Part shown: positions 54,301-64,000 of the stretch, piece by piece
How the letters are laid out: each line of letters starts with the position of its first letter
Position numbering within the stretch: position 1 is the stretch's first letter
NCBI RefSeq assembly: GCF_047496725.1
Contig: NC_132979.1
Span: 3,861,501-3,925,500, forward strand
Source: Anoplolepis gracilipes
Taxonomy: Eukaryota; Arthropoda; Insecta; Hymenoptera; Formicidae
Direction of reading: 5' to 3'
DNA: 64,000 nt
The notes under the pieces: model-generated
Told to the model about the DNA's origin: nothing
Database searches by the model: none
Seen by the model: the letters and a program-made list of their open reading frames with translations, nothing else
Program-made: the position numbers and the translations under genes

Positions 54301-55934
54301 ATCGTATAACGCAAAAACTCAAGATTAAACGTTTAACATATAATATTAATCATATAGATGTATGAAAAACTTTCGACATATATTCCAATAATAAAAAAAT
54401 CGTGTGGCAACATACAACAAAATTAATAGAATATATATTATACTTTTACGTAGCGGCGTTGAATTTATCGAAGGCGTTGCTGTAACGAGAATTTCAATGA
54501 GGAAAAAGATGAGAACCTTTCCTAGGTGACTCATTTGTAAATCAAACGAAAAATCAATATTTATTCAATAAATCAAACTACGTCAAGCGACTGATTTTGC
54601 GATACACTCAAGAAAGAAAAACAATGAGAGAAAGAAAAAAAATGCAATCCTTAAGTTTGTATAAAACAAAAACCGTTTTCCACAATTCTAAATACACAAT
54701 TATATTTTGACATTTCTAAAAATATATTTTTGCCAATCAAATATATAATCATTTTTTCCTCTTTTTTATTGTTTTTTTTTTACATGACAATTAAAAGTTG
54801 TAGCGTTTAACTGAAATACCTAAAATTTTTTTCTTGCAGAACTATCGATCGCATTATTAATTTCTATCGTGAAATCTCTTTCATACATGCTACGTTTATA
54901 AAATGTACGAGCCAAAATTAAAATCCTGCCCGCTATAAAGTGCAGCATAATATAGCATATGTCGACACAAAGCGCGTTTTAAGTGAATCGACGCGGTAAT
55001 CGAAAAGAGTATAAAGACTGTGAATACACGCGCGGTCTTTGATCTTTCGCGCCTTAGCACGATATTTTGGTGCGCCCTGATTCGCTATAATGTAACGAGC
55101 GAATGAGAAAGCCAGAAATATTACCTATGTAAAGTGGAGTTGCACGATAGACGAGTGCAATTTGTGTTCTCTCGCTGAATATAACAAGCCTTCGTTCATA
55201 TTCTACGCAAGCAATTCCTTTATCTACCTTGCTTTTTCATGAAAATTACATAGTCAAAAATAGTTATATACTATGTATGTAAAAATCGCTTATGTATATA
55301 ATATATGTTGACTGAAAAAAATCTTGTTAAAAAATTCGATTTACGTCACTTTCTAAAAGATGGCTGTCAATCAAATTATGTATAGTTAAGACCGATAAGA
55401 TGATTAATTTCATATTAATTCGTATATTGCAAAGTAGCTTTCAAAAAGCCAGAGTCTACGTATTACTATTCCGCTCTTTTATACACGCAATAAAGCCGGC
55501 ATAATTAATGATCCAGCTAGAGGAGTCTCGGGAGGAACGTGTGTCGCATGGAAACACAAGCGAATTTAATTTCGACGGTCGAACGAAGCGGTTTATCCCA
55601 CTGTTTCCTCCCCGTCCTCTCCCATTACTGACCTCTCTTTAATTTGTGCTCGCCCTACGATGACCCGATTGCTTTTGGCATCGACCGAAAAATAGGTCGT
55701 TTGACAAAGAGAACATAGGGAGGACAAAGCTGTTCTAGCTTGTGCTAGAAAGAGGAGGGACGAAACGCGAAACGCTGCAGACAATTCCATCCAGTTACGA
55801 ATTTTAAATCTGATCGTCCTGTTAGGCGCACGTGGATGACATATCGCGTCGCGTGTCCGAGACACGAGGGTGATAAAGCTTGACAGATTTTTCTGACGCC
55901 ACTTCCATTCGGTACCATCGGATGAATCGGACAT
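21847..55934 (-). CDS. Trpgamma: TRPgamma cation channel (TRPC family), complete, 18 coding exons
   Basis: Coding exons: 55934-55916 (proposed), 45020-44737, 39459-39329, 37782-37548, 36604-36456, 35218-35023, 32619-32449, 32043-31809, 29757-29637, 28826-28542, 27932-27799, 27717-27597, 26903-26708, 26401-26207, 24678-24453, 23423-23046, 22708-22220, 22013-21847; 3732 nt, 1243 aa, all phases agree. Ankyrin repeats about 120-270; TRP_2 region (CDECVTSRMEDSLRHS) after that; six membrane segments about 430-745; pore motif FWAVFGLIDL with Asp711; a pore-loop Cys pair at 670 and 686; TRP box EWKFAR at 765-770. The tail motifs KKNRQKERRLMKGFNIAP, KKRWGTLIEAAK and GRSRSEDSV match TRPgamma as I recall it, not TRP or TRPL. 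The protein should be a Ca2+-permeable, phospholipase C-linked plasma-membrane channel. The tail ends STGWL. If the first exon is wrong, translation may begin at ATG 44922 or at MMEEEN in exon 39459-39329. Confidence 0.95.
24867..25453. mobile_element. Non-autonomous hAT-type element with 8-bp target duplication
   Basis: The element runs 24875-25445 (571 bp) and is flanked by perfect 8-bp duplications AAGATATT at 24867-24874 and 25446-25453. Both ends start CAGGG, as is common in hAT elements. Subterminal DNA on both sides is packed with GTAAC/GTTAC-type motifs in opposed orientation. The right end carries about 11 extra bases between CAGGG and TGGGAAAG. The AT-rich core encodes nothing. It lies in the TRPgamma intron between exons 26401-26207 and 24678-24453. 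Confidence 0.88.
31319..31633 (-). other. Unrecognised intronic ORF, probably non-coding
   Basis: A 104-codon minus-strand ORF in the TRPgamma intron 29758-31808. The product is rich in Arg, Asn, Phe and Pro with no known domain. No splice sites in a phase that fits the neighbouring exons were found, and the flanking exons join cleanly without it. Confidence 0.1.
34858..34881. repeat. (CA)n microsatellite
   Basis: Twelve CA units in the TRPgamma intron downstream of exon 35218-35023. Confidence 0.95.
39536..39597. repeat. 31-bp tandem duplication
   Basis: Two adjacent copies (39536-39566 and 39567-39597) begin GTCATATGATATAAATG or GTCATATGATATAAATA and end ACATTGACAGAA-type sequence; they differ at two bases. 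It lies about 75 nt upstream of TRPgamma exon 39459-39329 on the gene strand. Confidence 0.9.
39723..39771. repeat. (AT)n microsatellite
   Basis: About 24 AT units in a TRPgamma intron. Confidence 0.95.
39809..40078 (-). other. Coding-like ORF inside a TRPgamma intron, unrecognised
   Basis: The minus strand is open for about 90 codons after a TAA. The product looks protein-like: MMESRIGARRLDRRNMCNV, then a charged, probably helical stretch with DELQQWYDAPDKAKRKHLEM and KERKDSYKRNYDRL, ending in TGA at 39809. The block is richer in G+C than the intron around it. An acceptor-like TTTTGTATGCAG lies at its 5' end. It could be a remnant of a mobile-element or host coding exon, or a separate small gene. 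I recognise no domain and claim no function. Confidence 0.3.
42084..42108 (-). other. Possible alternative first exon of TRPgamma
   Basis: The minus strand has ATGGCTGAGCGAG in a good start context (CCACGATGG), reading MAERDATV, followed by a strong donor TTG|GTGAGC at 42084|42083. It lies between TRPgamma exons 45020-44737 and 39459-39329. The phase (1) does not fit the next exon (phase 0), so if it splices there this ATG would be a short upstream ORF and translation would start at MMEEEN in the next exon. Confidence 0.25.
44737..45020 (-). other. TRPgamma N-terminal exon with acidic and proline-rich segments
   Basis: The exon encodes an acidic stretch (AYEDEEQFARGD), a Gly-rich part and PEAPPPPPYNV before the ankyrin region. 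It starts in phase 1 after acceptor TTTCCAG and ends in phase 0 at AAG|GTATCG. An internal ATG at 44922 (MNSFPLRMAAD) is an alternative start. The PPPPPY-type run is a possible WW- or SH3-domain site, by motif only. Confidence 0.8.
50466..50499. repeat. (AG)n-rich tract
   Basis: Imperfect AG run of about 34 bp in the long first TRPgamma intron. Confidence 0.9.
51257..51316. repeat. (GA)n microsatellite
   Basis: Thirty uninterrupted GA units. GA repeats can bind GAGA-type factors in insects, but nothing here shows that this one does. Confidence 0.95.
53212..53771. mobile_element. Long-TIR element, probably PIF/Harbinger-like MITE
   Basis: The element runs 53215-53768 (554 bp). The left end reads CAAGAGACATGTCACAACTG and the reverse-complemented right end CAAGGGATATGTCACAAATG. 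The two arms stay similar for about 190 bp (to about 53405 and from about 53575), with scattered mismatches and small gaps. It is flanked by TTA at 53212-53214 and 53769-53771, the TWA-type duplication usual for PIF/Harbinger. No transposase is encoded. The 3-bp duplication could be chance, so the superfamily is less sure than the element itself. Confidence 0.75.
55916..55934 (-). other. Proposed 19-nt first coding exon of TRPgamma
   Basis: ATG at 55934 in context TCAAGATGT starts MSDSSD and is followed by G|GTACCG, phase 1. Joined to the exon at 45020 it makes the codon GAA and reads on as MSDSSDESAYEDEEQF, a smooth acidic N-terminus. The donor is weak after GTA, and the intron would be 10.9 kb, so this rests on phase, start context and composition. 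Confidence 0.45.
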
Positions 55935-58900
55935 CTTGATCCGATGTGCCGAATAACTTCTGCGTGTGAAATAATTTTCGTGCTTGTCGACGTTTTGTCA
56001 ATGCTATATTTAAACGTGGCTATATTTGAAAAATGTACCAATTAAAAATAAAGCTTAAGTTACGTTATCATAAATTTGGGGTAGATTGTAAAATGTATTG
56101 TCAAGTTGTGTTAAAGTCGAAATTTATGTTCGACTTTTTGAAAAATGAAAATGATAAGTATCAGGAATATTTTTTTAGAAGAGTTAGATGTGTGAGCAGA
56201 GCGGTACCAATAAATCAATTTTTATAGAAAAGAGAGAAGGGGAGTTCAAATATAAACTCGCTATTTTCAGTTTTACTTATGTATATTGAACGTCTTTATT
56301 TTCAACTTTATATACATCTGGATCTGTTACTTTGAGATAATAAATCATTCAATATATAATTCTCTAACAGATTTGTTATCTTTTCATAATAAATATCTCG
56401 AAATGAAAGAAGCTAACTTATATTATTATGTTTTATAACGCTTGATATATCATTCTCATTCACTTTGGCTGTTCTCTCTCTTTTCAAATTACTTAGCTGA
56501 TGCACAGGATTTATGTTTATTTCCGAGATAGCACGTTAAATGAAGCAGGGTAGTGAAAGAGAAATGATAAGAAATTGAAATGAACGAGTTGCAAAGACCG
56601 CTCGCGGGCTACAGCAGGTGACAATTTATCGCGTCATAACTATCTGAGTTGCTATAAAGGAATAAATGCCACCCGGAATTCCACGGCGAGCAGAGTTTCT
56701 TGCTCGAAATGATCGCAAGCGCAAAGTCGACGTCCGTCGCCCTCTTTTCATATGACTAGATTCTTCATGATCTTGCACAGACGGAAAAATAAAAAAAGTT
56801 ATGAGAAATTCCACACTGACTCTTGTGGTTCATGTCGCTTTCTCTCTTCCTCTCTTTCCCTCTTTCTCAGAAAACTTAATTTTACTTGTCTCAGAGAAAC
56901 GTCGACTGTTCCACAAACCGGTTAACGTCAAGCCATTGCGATGGCAATGATTTACAACAAGGAAGCGTAGCTATTTAATTCACGTACAATAGAGAAAATT
57001 ACAATAATAGAATAGAAGAAAATTACATAATTATAGGGAGAAAATTATAGTGAGAAATAATAAGAATTTGAGATATGAGAATAATATTTCTGCGTTATTA
57101 CTCTCATCTGTATATAGAATAATTTGGAATTATAAATTTTAATTTTTGCCATGTGCATACTTAATCAATTATAATCAAGAACAATATTATTTCAGTTATG
57201 CAAGTTTGAATAAATTTATACATAGTTAATGTACTCTTCATTCATAGCATTCCTCTTCGTTGTGCGCCATAGATAATTTATATCGAAAATATAATCAAAG
57301 AAATATTCCGTCATCAGCCGGTTTAACTTCATTGGAAAGATATCGAGAGATGCTCCTTTGAAGACACTGTTATTCATCAGTTTATCCATTTCCGACAGAG
57401 GCTACAAAATCCCAACACTTAACATACTTACACGAGAACGATTTCCTTTTTCGATGATGAAATGAATCTTTTGCCAATCGTGGAATAATCTCCTTCTCTC
57501 TGGAAAAGTATACTTTTCAACTTCTTTGACCGATATTACGGTCTTACTACTCGATACAGATTCGAAGGAAAAAAATTCGTTTAAATATTTTCTTCAAGAA
57601 AGAAAAAAATAAGAACAATAAATTAGTTGAAGGTTAATGCTGGGGTTTTTTTTTTTATTCACTGAAAGACGCTGTGATAAATAATAAACATAAATTTTGC
57701 GTATAATCTCTTGGGATTACAATAACGCGGCGTATATCGATTAACTCCCTTTTACAACCCTATATCCCTCTTCTGTCCGTTCTTTCCGTTAGCTAATTAT
57801 GCGGATTCACCTACATGAGCACCAAAATAAATGGATATCGTCCGTCAGCAGTGACTTACAACGGATGTTCCTCGCATGTAGGTATTCGTCTGGCGGGAAG
57901 CCAAAGTCATGAAACGTCCTTTGTCTGCTGACCGAGAGATATTCAGCAGGCTTAAACGCAGCGGGGCGGCGCTCCGTCTGGTCCGAATCGGTCTACTAAT
58001 GCGCTCTGCACGATTTTAATATCTAACTTCCAATTGTGTCAGAGATCTGCATCATTATGTGTTAATGGCAGTTTGCAGATAGCGATCCCTGACTTTTACG
58101 TGAATCAGAGAACAATTAAACATCAGAGAAATTGAAAAGACCATTTCCTTTCGTCGTCGCCTCTGACAGTAATAATTTCAAACCCTTATATATGTATATG
58201 TATATAAATGAATTAATCTTTACGTAATTTTGTTGATTTTGACTGCTAATTTTATGTTTACAATACTATTTTATGTTTATACATACTTTAGTTATATATT
58301 GTATATTTGTTGTATATAATATATTAATATTATATCCAATATAATGTAATATTAATTTATATTCTTTTATATGTACAAAAATTTTTATTATTATTAAGAA
58401 AATAATTTAATAAGAGTGAAAATATATAAGCTTAATTTTCAATTCAACTATTCTACACTTTTATTTTATCATTATTATGTAACAAACTCGATAATGAAAT
58501 AAAAGTTCGTCAGACGACACAGCTGGATGCAGCTCGTATCTGCTGCTTGTAATGAACACTGGTGCGTAAATGAACATGGGTCATTAGTGCGTATAATGAA
58601 AATGATTAACGGCGATCGAGAGAAATTTGTGCGAGAATTATCCTTATATATTGCGAGGCAATATTCATAAGTACATTTAGAAATACTCTATCTTTATTAA
58701 TTAAATATAAAAAAGGTATCATTTGCATTTCAACTTTATAAGGAAAACCGATTAAAGTTTTATGTGATAATAATGCTACAAATCTTTTAAGTGTCAAAAT
58801 TGTTAAAATATATACATATACTTATATATATTTTTTTCTATTAAAAATATATATGGATATTATTTTGATTTATGTATAATATGTAAATACAAACATAATA

Positions 58901-60414
58901 AAAACAAAATTATAATAGAATTGACAAAAGACAGAACTTTCATCGGATTATCCATAAAGACATTATGGGATTGCTCAATGAGCTCGAAAATCGAGAGACC
59001 TGTCTAATGTGATGGTAATTCTATCGTGACAGCGCATGATCTCGTAATAGTCATCCTATCAAAGGATGCCAATAGAGAATGACAAACGAGAACTGGAATA
59101 GTGAATTATCTGGCAATTTATAATCGTTATATATGAGACATTGAATTATTTAACATGCTAATGACATTATGGATAAACCAATGCAATAATTGTATGCTCA
59201 ACAATTTGCATGATTCGCATGATTATTTGTTAATCATTAACAACTATGATTTTTGACATAATTATTTCAAATTAATACGATACAAAATTTTTCGTATAGA
59301 AAATTCTGCAATTAAATATTATAAAATTCTAAAATATTAGAATTTTTCAATCAACAAGAAACTATAACCAATTTGTTTAAAGTAAAAACGTTTATTCCTA
59401 AACGTCTAAAATAAGAGCTGATCAACGGTCCATTTGCTTTTTGCTTCGTAAACTTTTCCAATTAAAATCGCGCATGGTCTTTCAGAAATAGCAGACCCGA
59501 TCATTATCTCGTTAACTCGCAAGTGAGATGGAACTCAATTTGATCTGAGATCAATTTATCATACAATTCATCACGCGACGCGTGTAATAATAAACGATAT
59601 ATGTAAGTAATAACGTTTCTCTGTTTATTTGTTCGACTTTCCATTTCTAGCTTACAATATAAAAACAATATTTGACAATTCTTCGATAAACTTGTCCTGT
59701 AAGTTAAAACGCGATAGGACGTAAGAGCAACGTCGATGACGCTGCAACTCACGCGGGAAACCTGCTTCTCCGAATTATGGTTAACCCCATACGCGGTTAA
59801 GCTAATGGCGAAATCGCGTTATGTCGCAAAGGGGACATCAAGAAGCAACGGCAACATCAATTTTAGGAGTATATGCGCCAGTCAGTTCACTGGGGGAAGA
59901 ACGCGTGCGTCCATCATCATCTAATGTACTGCGGGACCGTATTTTGCGGCACGTTTAGCTTTTAAGAAACGACTAGAGTTTGCACTCCTGATAATTCGAA
60001 AAATTTACTGTAATATTTCCAATCTTTTACACAATATCGCACAGAGATTAATACCAACTAAATAGTTGCTGCTTTTATTTTAAATTGCATTGGTTATCCT
60101 TTAAGTTGATGTTCTTTTTTTCGATATATTAAAATTTGAAAATAATAAAATAATAAAATACACTTCAATATTTAATTACATTATTGAGATCTTTTAAATC
60201 AATCACAATTTTAACAAAATATAAACCTTTTAGACGGGATATTACAATAAGCGCTTGAAAGGCTTCGCATAAAATAATAAAAAAAAGATACTAACCTTGT
60301 ACAGATAATATACAGAATAATATTTAAATACACATACATTTCTTTGAGAAATTTGCTAAGTAAATAACGTAGAAATACAAACCTACATAACTCTCTATGA
60401 CATATATACATATT

Positions 60415-60444
60415 GCGCGCGCGCGTGTGTGTGTGTGTGTGTGT

Positions 60445-60498
<54 letters not shown>

Positions 60499-60509
60499 TT
60501 ATTTATTTA
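60415..60509. repeat. Compound (GC)n(GT)n(AT)n(TTTA)n microsatellite
   Basis: Alternating purine-pyrimidine DNA for about 80 bp: GCGC, then GT, then AT units, ending in a short ATTT/TTTA run. Such DNA can adopt Z-form or cruciform structures. Confidence 0.95.
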
Positions 60510-62407
60510 GTTATATACATATTTTTATATATACACATGTATATACATATATTTTGTAAAATTTAGTAATTCTTAAAAAATAATATCTATATAGAATTTT
60601 AAAATACAACTAATTTGTTTAATTATAAAAAAAGCATTAAATGATCAAATACTGTTCGATAAAAATGTAAAAATATGATTTTCTTAATTAATAATCAAGA
60701 CTACTTAATTGTGCTATCTATAATAAACATCCTCATCGGATGTTTTCAAAACTTCTTATCGGATTTCAAAGCTTAAATCCGAATTATTAAGATCAAAAAC
60801 ACTTTAGGTAAATTAAGACGCTAATTAAAATTTCATCTGTAAAATTTGGACAAACATGAAGTTTTATAGTTTGATGCATTTTAATGGCATTAGAGCTAAT
60901 ATTAGAATGACAAAATAAACGTTTTGATTTTGTGAAAAACTTGTCAAGTAAGATTCTAGTTTTCCATTTTTAAAAAAAGGATCAAATTGATACTAATGTC
61001 CGATGAGAATTAATTATAGTTTTAAATGACATTTAAGAGTCAATATTTTATAAATAAATCAAACCAAAAATAAAAGATCGATGAGAGACAATAGCGATCA
61101 ATTTCGACAGGGATTCGGAAAGGCGATCTCGACACAGATATCTTCATTCTGGAAAAGGATCGATCGAAAAAAAAGTACATTAGTCGCGTTGGAAATAATA
61201 GGTCGCAGGAGAGTCGAATGGAGAGTCAAACATCACCGGCCAAGTTTTGATCTAGAAATTCGATAGCTGGATATCTCTCTTTCTTTCTAAACCATCAAGT
61301 CAGTTTCCCATTACAATCCGTTGATGGACCGGAAGAAAAAAATTCGGGAGATAATGTGCGCGCTAATGTTCGGAGACGGCAGGAATTCTTCGCGTAAGTC
61401 ACGGAAAGTGTGTATTGGAAAAAATAAATTTTATACCGTGTATTTTTCCAACGAATTTTTCCATCTCGTACAGTGTGGAAGTGACAAGAAAAATCGTAAT
61501 ATTGTATTTTTGTGTAATAAGTTTATCGAAGCGTAAATTTATACATATTCATTAGAGAAGATCGTTATAATCGTTTGCCTTTCCTTCATTTTTCTTACGT
61601 CGACTTCTTTTCCATAAAGGCAGGGAGTCACTGTGCTGCATTAATAATGCGATGTTTTATACCGAGAGCTATCGCTCGAGATAAGATATGGCAAACTTAA
61701 ACTTTCAAATTTTTATAATATAGTACTATTTTATTATTCGCAAAATTTATGAGCGATCTCATTGACATATTTTTCAAAAATTTTTGCTTTATTTCTAGAG
61801 TCTACAAACTAGGTAATTTTAACAAAAAACCAGTTAAGCTCTTTTTGCATGAAAAGCGATTTTCTTGACAGATAATTATTTATGCTCGCTTGTTTAGTAC
61901 AATTAAGACTTTAATCACCGTACACGACGTTACGTTGTTTCCGACATTTTCCGGGATCAATTGTATCCAGACATAATGGATAGGTAACATCTCTGTGGGA
62001 GAGCGCAGCAGTTTCGGCGTTATTGTAATACCGATGCAGAGTTAGCCTTACTAACATGGTCACCCAGTATGCAAAGCAGCAATTCGCACGGTACTACGTA
62101 AACAGTCATCGGATACCGGTCAGGCTGATCCTTTGGCTTGTTTGTCCGAGTGTCTGCCCCTGATCCTGCTCCGAGGGCAAATTAGAAGTCAACCTCGGGT
62201 TACAAGGCTGCGGTTTTAAACGCAAACGAGTAGGTTCATCCGAAAGCTGGCCAAATGGTTTAGAGCCATGTCGTAAATTCAATATTCAAGAATTCTATTA
62301 AGATTCAACGAGGATCGATTTTTGCAATGTAATTATAAATTCTCACTGAATTCATATTATATTCCTCGATCATATTCTTTACACACTATTATTATTTACA
62401 TATTGTA

Positions 62408-62414
<7 letters not shown>

Positions 62415-62446
<32 letters not shown>
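62415..62446. repeat. (TA)n microsatellite
   Basis: Sixteen TA units in the upstream intergenic region. Confidence 0.95.
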
Positions 62447-62448
<2 letters not shown>

Positions 62449-64000
62449 ACAATAAATAATTATTTCAAATAAGACACAACTATAATTTAAAGATTTTTAT
62501 CTATAATTTATTTCTATTTCATTGATAAATACAAACTGAATAAAATTGAAATGAAAATTATTCAAATAATCTTTTATTCTCTCTCTCTGTTAATTTTTAA
62601 TAAATTAATTGTATAATTTGATCACTTTAATTGTATTTATCCATACTTATTCTGAGACAAATTAGAAATTAATTTAAGCATTATTCTTTAATTTTTCTTA
62701 CTAATTGCTTTATTTAATTATTCTGAAATTCTATTTGCAATTGTGTCTTTTATTATTTTGCCATAAAAATTGTTGCAAATTTGTAGAGATATTTCTCACG
62801 CATAATTAAATAATGTGATTCTAAGTTTTAGGTTTTCTCAATTTAAATTGCATAAATTCCAATTTTTCTTGATTTTTTTATGCGCAAAGAATATCTTTTC
62901 TGAACGTGCCATATATTTTATAAAGCGAAAGTTTTCCGTGAAAGTTATAAAACGTGCATGATAACGTCACGTATGGGTTTATTGTCATGTTTGTCGAATA
63001 AGAAAGCAAAAGTAACAGTATTTGTTAGATTTCAGAGAAAACAATAGTGTATCATATTTGATTTTTATATACGTATATATTTTTAACGAAAATTTTCATT
63101 TATGGAGAATCTATTACGTCAATAAAAATTTCATTATTCTGATATATGTATGTAACTCTTGCAAAAAATAATAAAAATTTTTTTTGCCTTGTTAGTTTAC
63201 GCCTTATTCCTTTCTCTTTAGTTTTCGCGACATCGTCTGCGATACGTGTTGACGTTTCTGACGGAATATATCAGGAATATGTATAATGGAGGACTGCTAG
63301 GCTAGGATACGAGACAAATGATGCGTGAATAACGAGGACAGTATCGTGGTCGAACAAACCATTGTCAGCTATCGAAGCGCGAATATCCAACGGTTACACG
63401 GAAGATATCTTTCAATAGCGCATCAAAATTAATTGTAAAAATATTAATTGTAAAAATGATTTTATTAATAATATTAGTAATACTTCTTCCCGAAAGAGTT
63501 TTTAAAACTGATAAAACGGATAATTTAAAAAAAAAAGAAGATAAAACGCGACCGCAAAATAAAGCGCGGTAATTATCGTCGAACGAAGCCGCACTGTACT
63601 TAGAATTCTCTGAATTTTAACGAGATTCAGACGGATCGGAAAAGATTTTAATAAACGCGTGAATATCTATATGGCCGCGCAATGAAATTTTCGCTAGAAT
63701 ATTTCTCGCCAATATTTTTTCATCGAATCTTGAAAGTAATTCAAACACGGCACCATAAATATTTTCATAAAATGCGACGGCTATTTCTTCCGTCCACTCA
63801 TGCACGAACTTTACGATCGTGATCAACGATGTACGAAATATACGACTGGGTGCGTTTAAAGTTCCTTGGTTAGGGTGAATAAGAATATCGACCTTTCAAT
63901 GCGTTAGCAATGATTTATAATACGCAAAATCTCTCATGTCGAAACAAAAATATTGAGAATTTTTGCTAGGTATTACGAAACTTGTCTCACATTTGCTACG

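Larger units (their letters stand above)
45021..55915. other. TRPgamma intron 1 (about 10.9 kb)
   Basis: AT-rich non-coding DNA between the proposed first exon and exon 45020-44737. It holds GA microsatellites (50466-50499, 51257-51316), a 554-bp inverted-repeat element (53215-53768), a lone Tc1/mariner-like end at 45198, and a pair of diverged direct repeats near 48720 and 49286. A plus-strand ORF of 125 codons at 45613-45990 is in a GC-richer patch and may mark regulatory or untranslated sequence; I see no domain in it. Confidence 0.45.
55935..64000. other. Region upstream of TRPgamma, no gene supported
   Basis: Mostly AT-rich. Short ORFs on both strands (for example near 56033, 59736, 61081, 61324) have no recognisable domain. 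GC-richer patches at about 57880-58020 and 61980-62260 show no open exon I can support. TRPgamma promoter elements are likely just right of 55934 but none is recognised. Confidence 0.4.

Noticed and set aside
55593..55915. Long minus-strand reading frame continuing from MSDSSD (113 codons)
   Set aside because: Beyond the proposed donor the product shows no domain and does not look like a channel N-terminus; splicing at 55916 fits the next exon in phase.
1..64000. tRNA, rRNA and CRISPR arrays
   Set aside because: I looked for T-loop-like motifs (GTTCGAATC types) with matching stems and for spaced direct repeats and found none; CRISPR is not expected in an animal genome.

Overview
The window is nuclear DNA from an insect. 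The three complete genes are split by many short and some long introns with GT-AG ends, exonic DNA is clearly richer in G+C and CpG than the AT-rich non-coding DNA, and AT/GA/GT microsatellites are common. The predicted proteins resemble insect TRPgamma, insect spondin and the animal KIAA0930 family. An ant or other hymenopteran is my best guess from the CpG-rich, compact style; the sequence alone does not prove it.

Layout. (1) 323-428, minus: start of a small secreted peptide or protein with a TATA box upstream (530-537). (2) 1039-7877, minus: complete KIAA0930-like (DUF2045) gene in 8 coding exons, 641 aa. (3) 7878-14071: mostly non-coding DNA between two genes that point away from each other. 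(4) 14072-18202, plus: complete spondin-1-like gene in 11 coding exons, 761 aa: signal peptide, Reeler, spondin domain, three TSP1 repeats, a Kunitz inhibitor domain and a fourth TSP1 repeat. (5) 18203-21846: tail-to-tail intergenic DNA with polyadenylation signals. (6) 21847-55934, minus: complete TRPgamma cation channel gene. Its 17 well-supported coding exons plus a proposed 19-nt first coding exon give 1243 aa. (7) 55935-64000: no gene I can support; microsatellites and weak ORFs only.

I rebuilt every exon junction by matching splice sites, reading phase and remembered family sequences; phases agree at all junctions of the three large genes, and each gene ends in an in-frame stop.

Mobile and structural DNA. 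TRPgamma introns hold a non-autonomous hAT-type element with a perfect 8-bp target duplication (24875-25445) and a 554-bp element with long terminal inverted repeats and a TTA duplication, probably PIF/Harbinger-like (53215-53768). A short spondin intron is mostly one perfect inverted repeat with 39-bp arms and an 8-nt loop (16979-17064).

The genes are not an operon and have no evident joint function: one is a Ca2+-permeable channel, one a secreted matrix/guidance protein with a protease-inhibitor module, and one an intracellular protein of unknown role. I did not find a clearly new multi-gene system. The most notable items are the intronic hairpin, the TRP-like C-terminus of TRPgamma, the unexplained intronic ORF at 39809-40078, and the small secreted-peptide start at the left edge.
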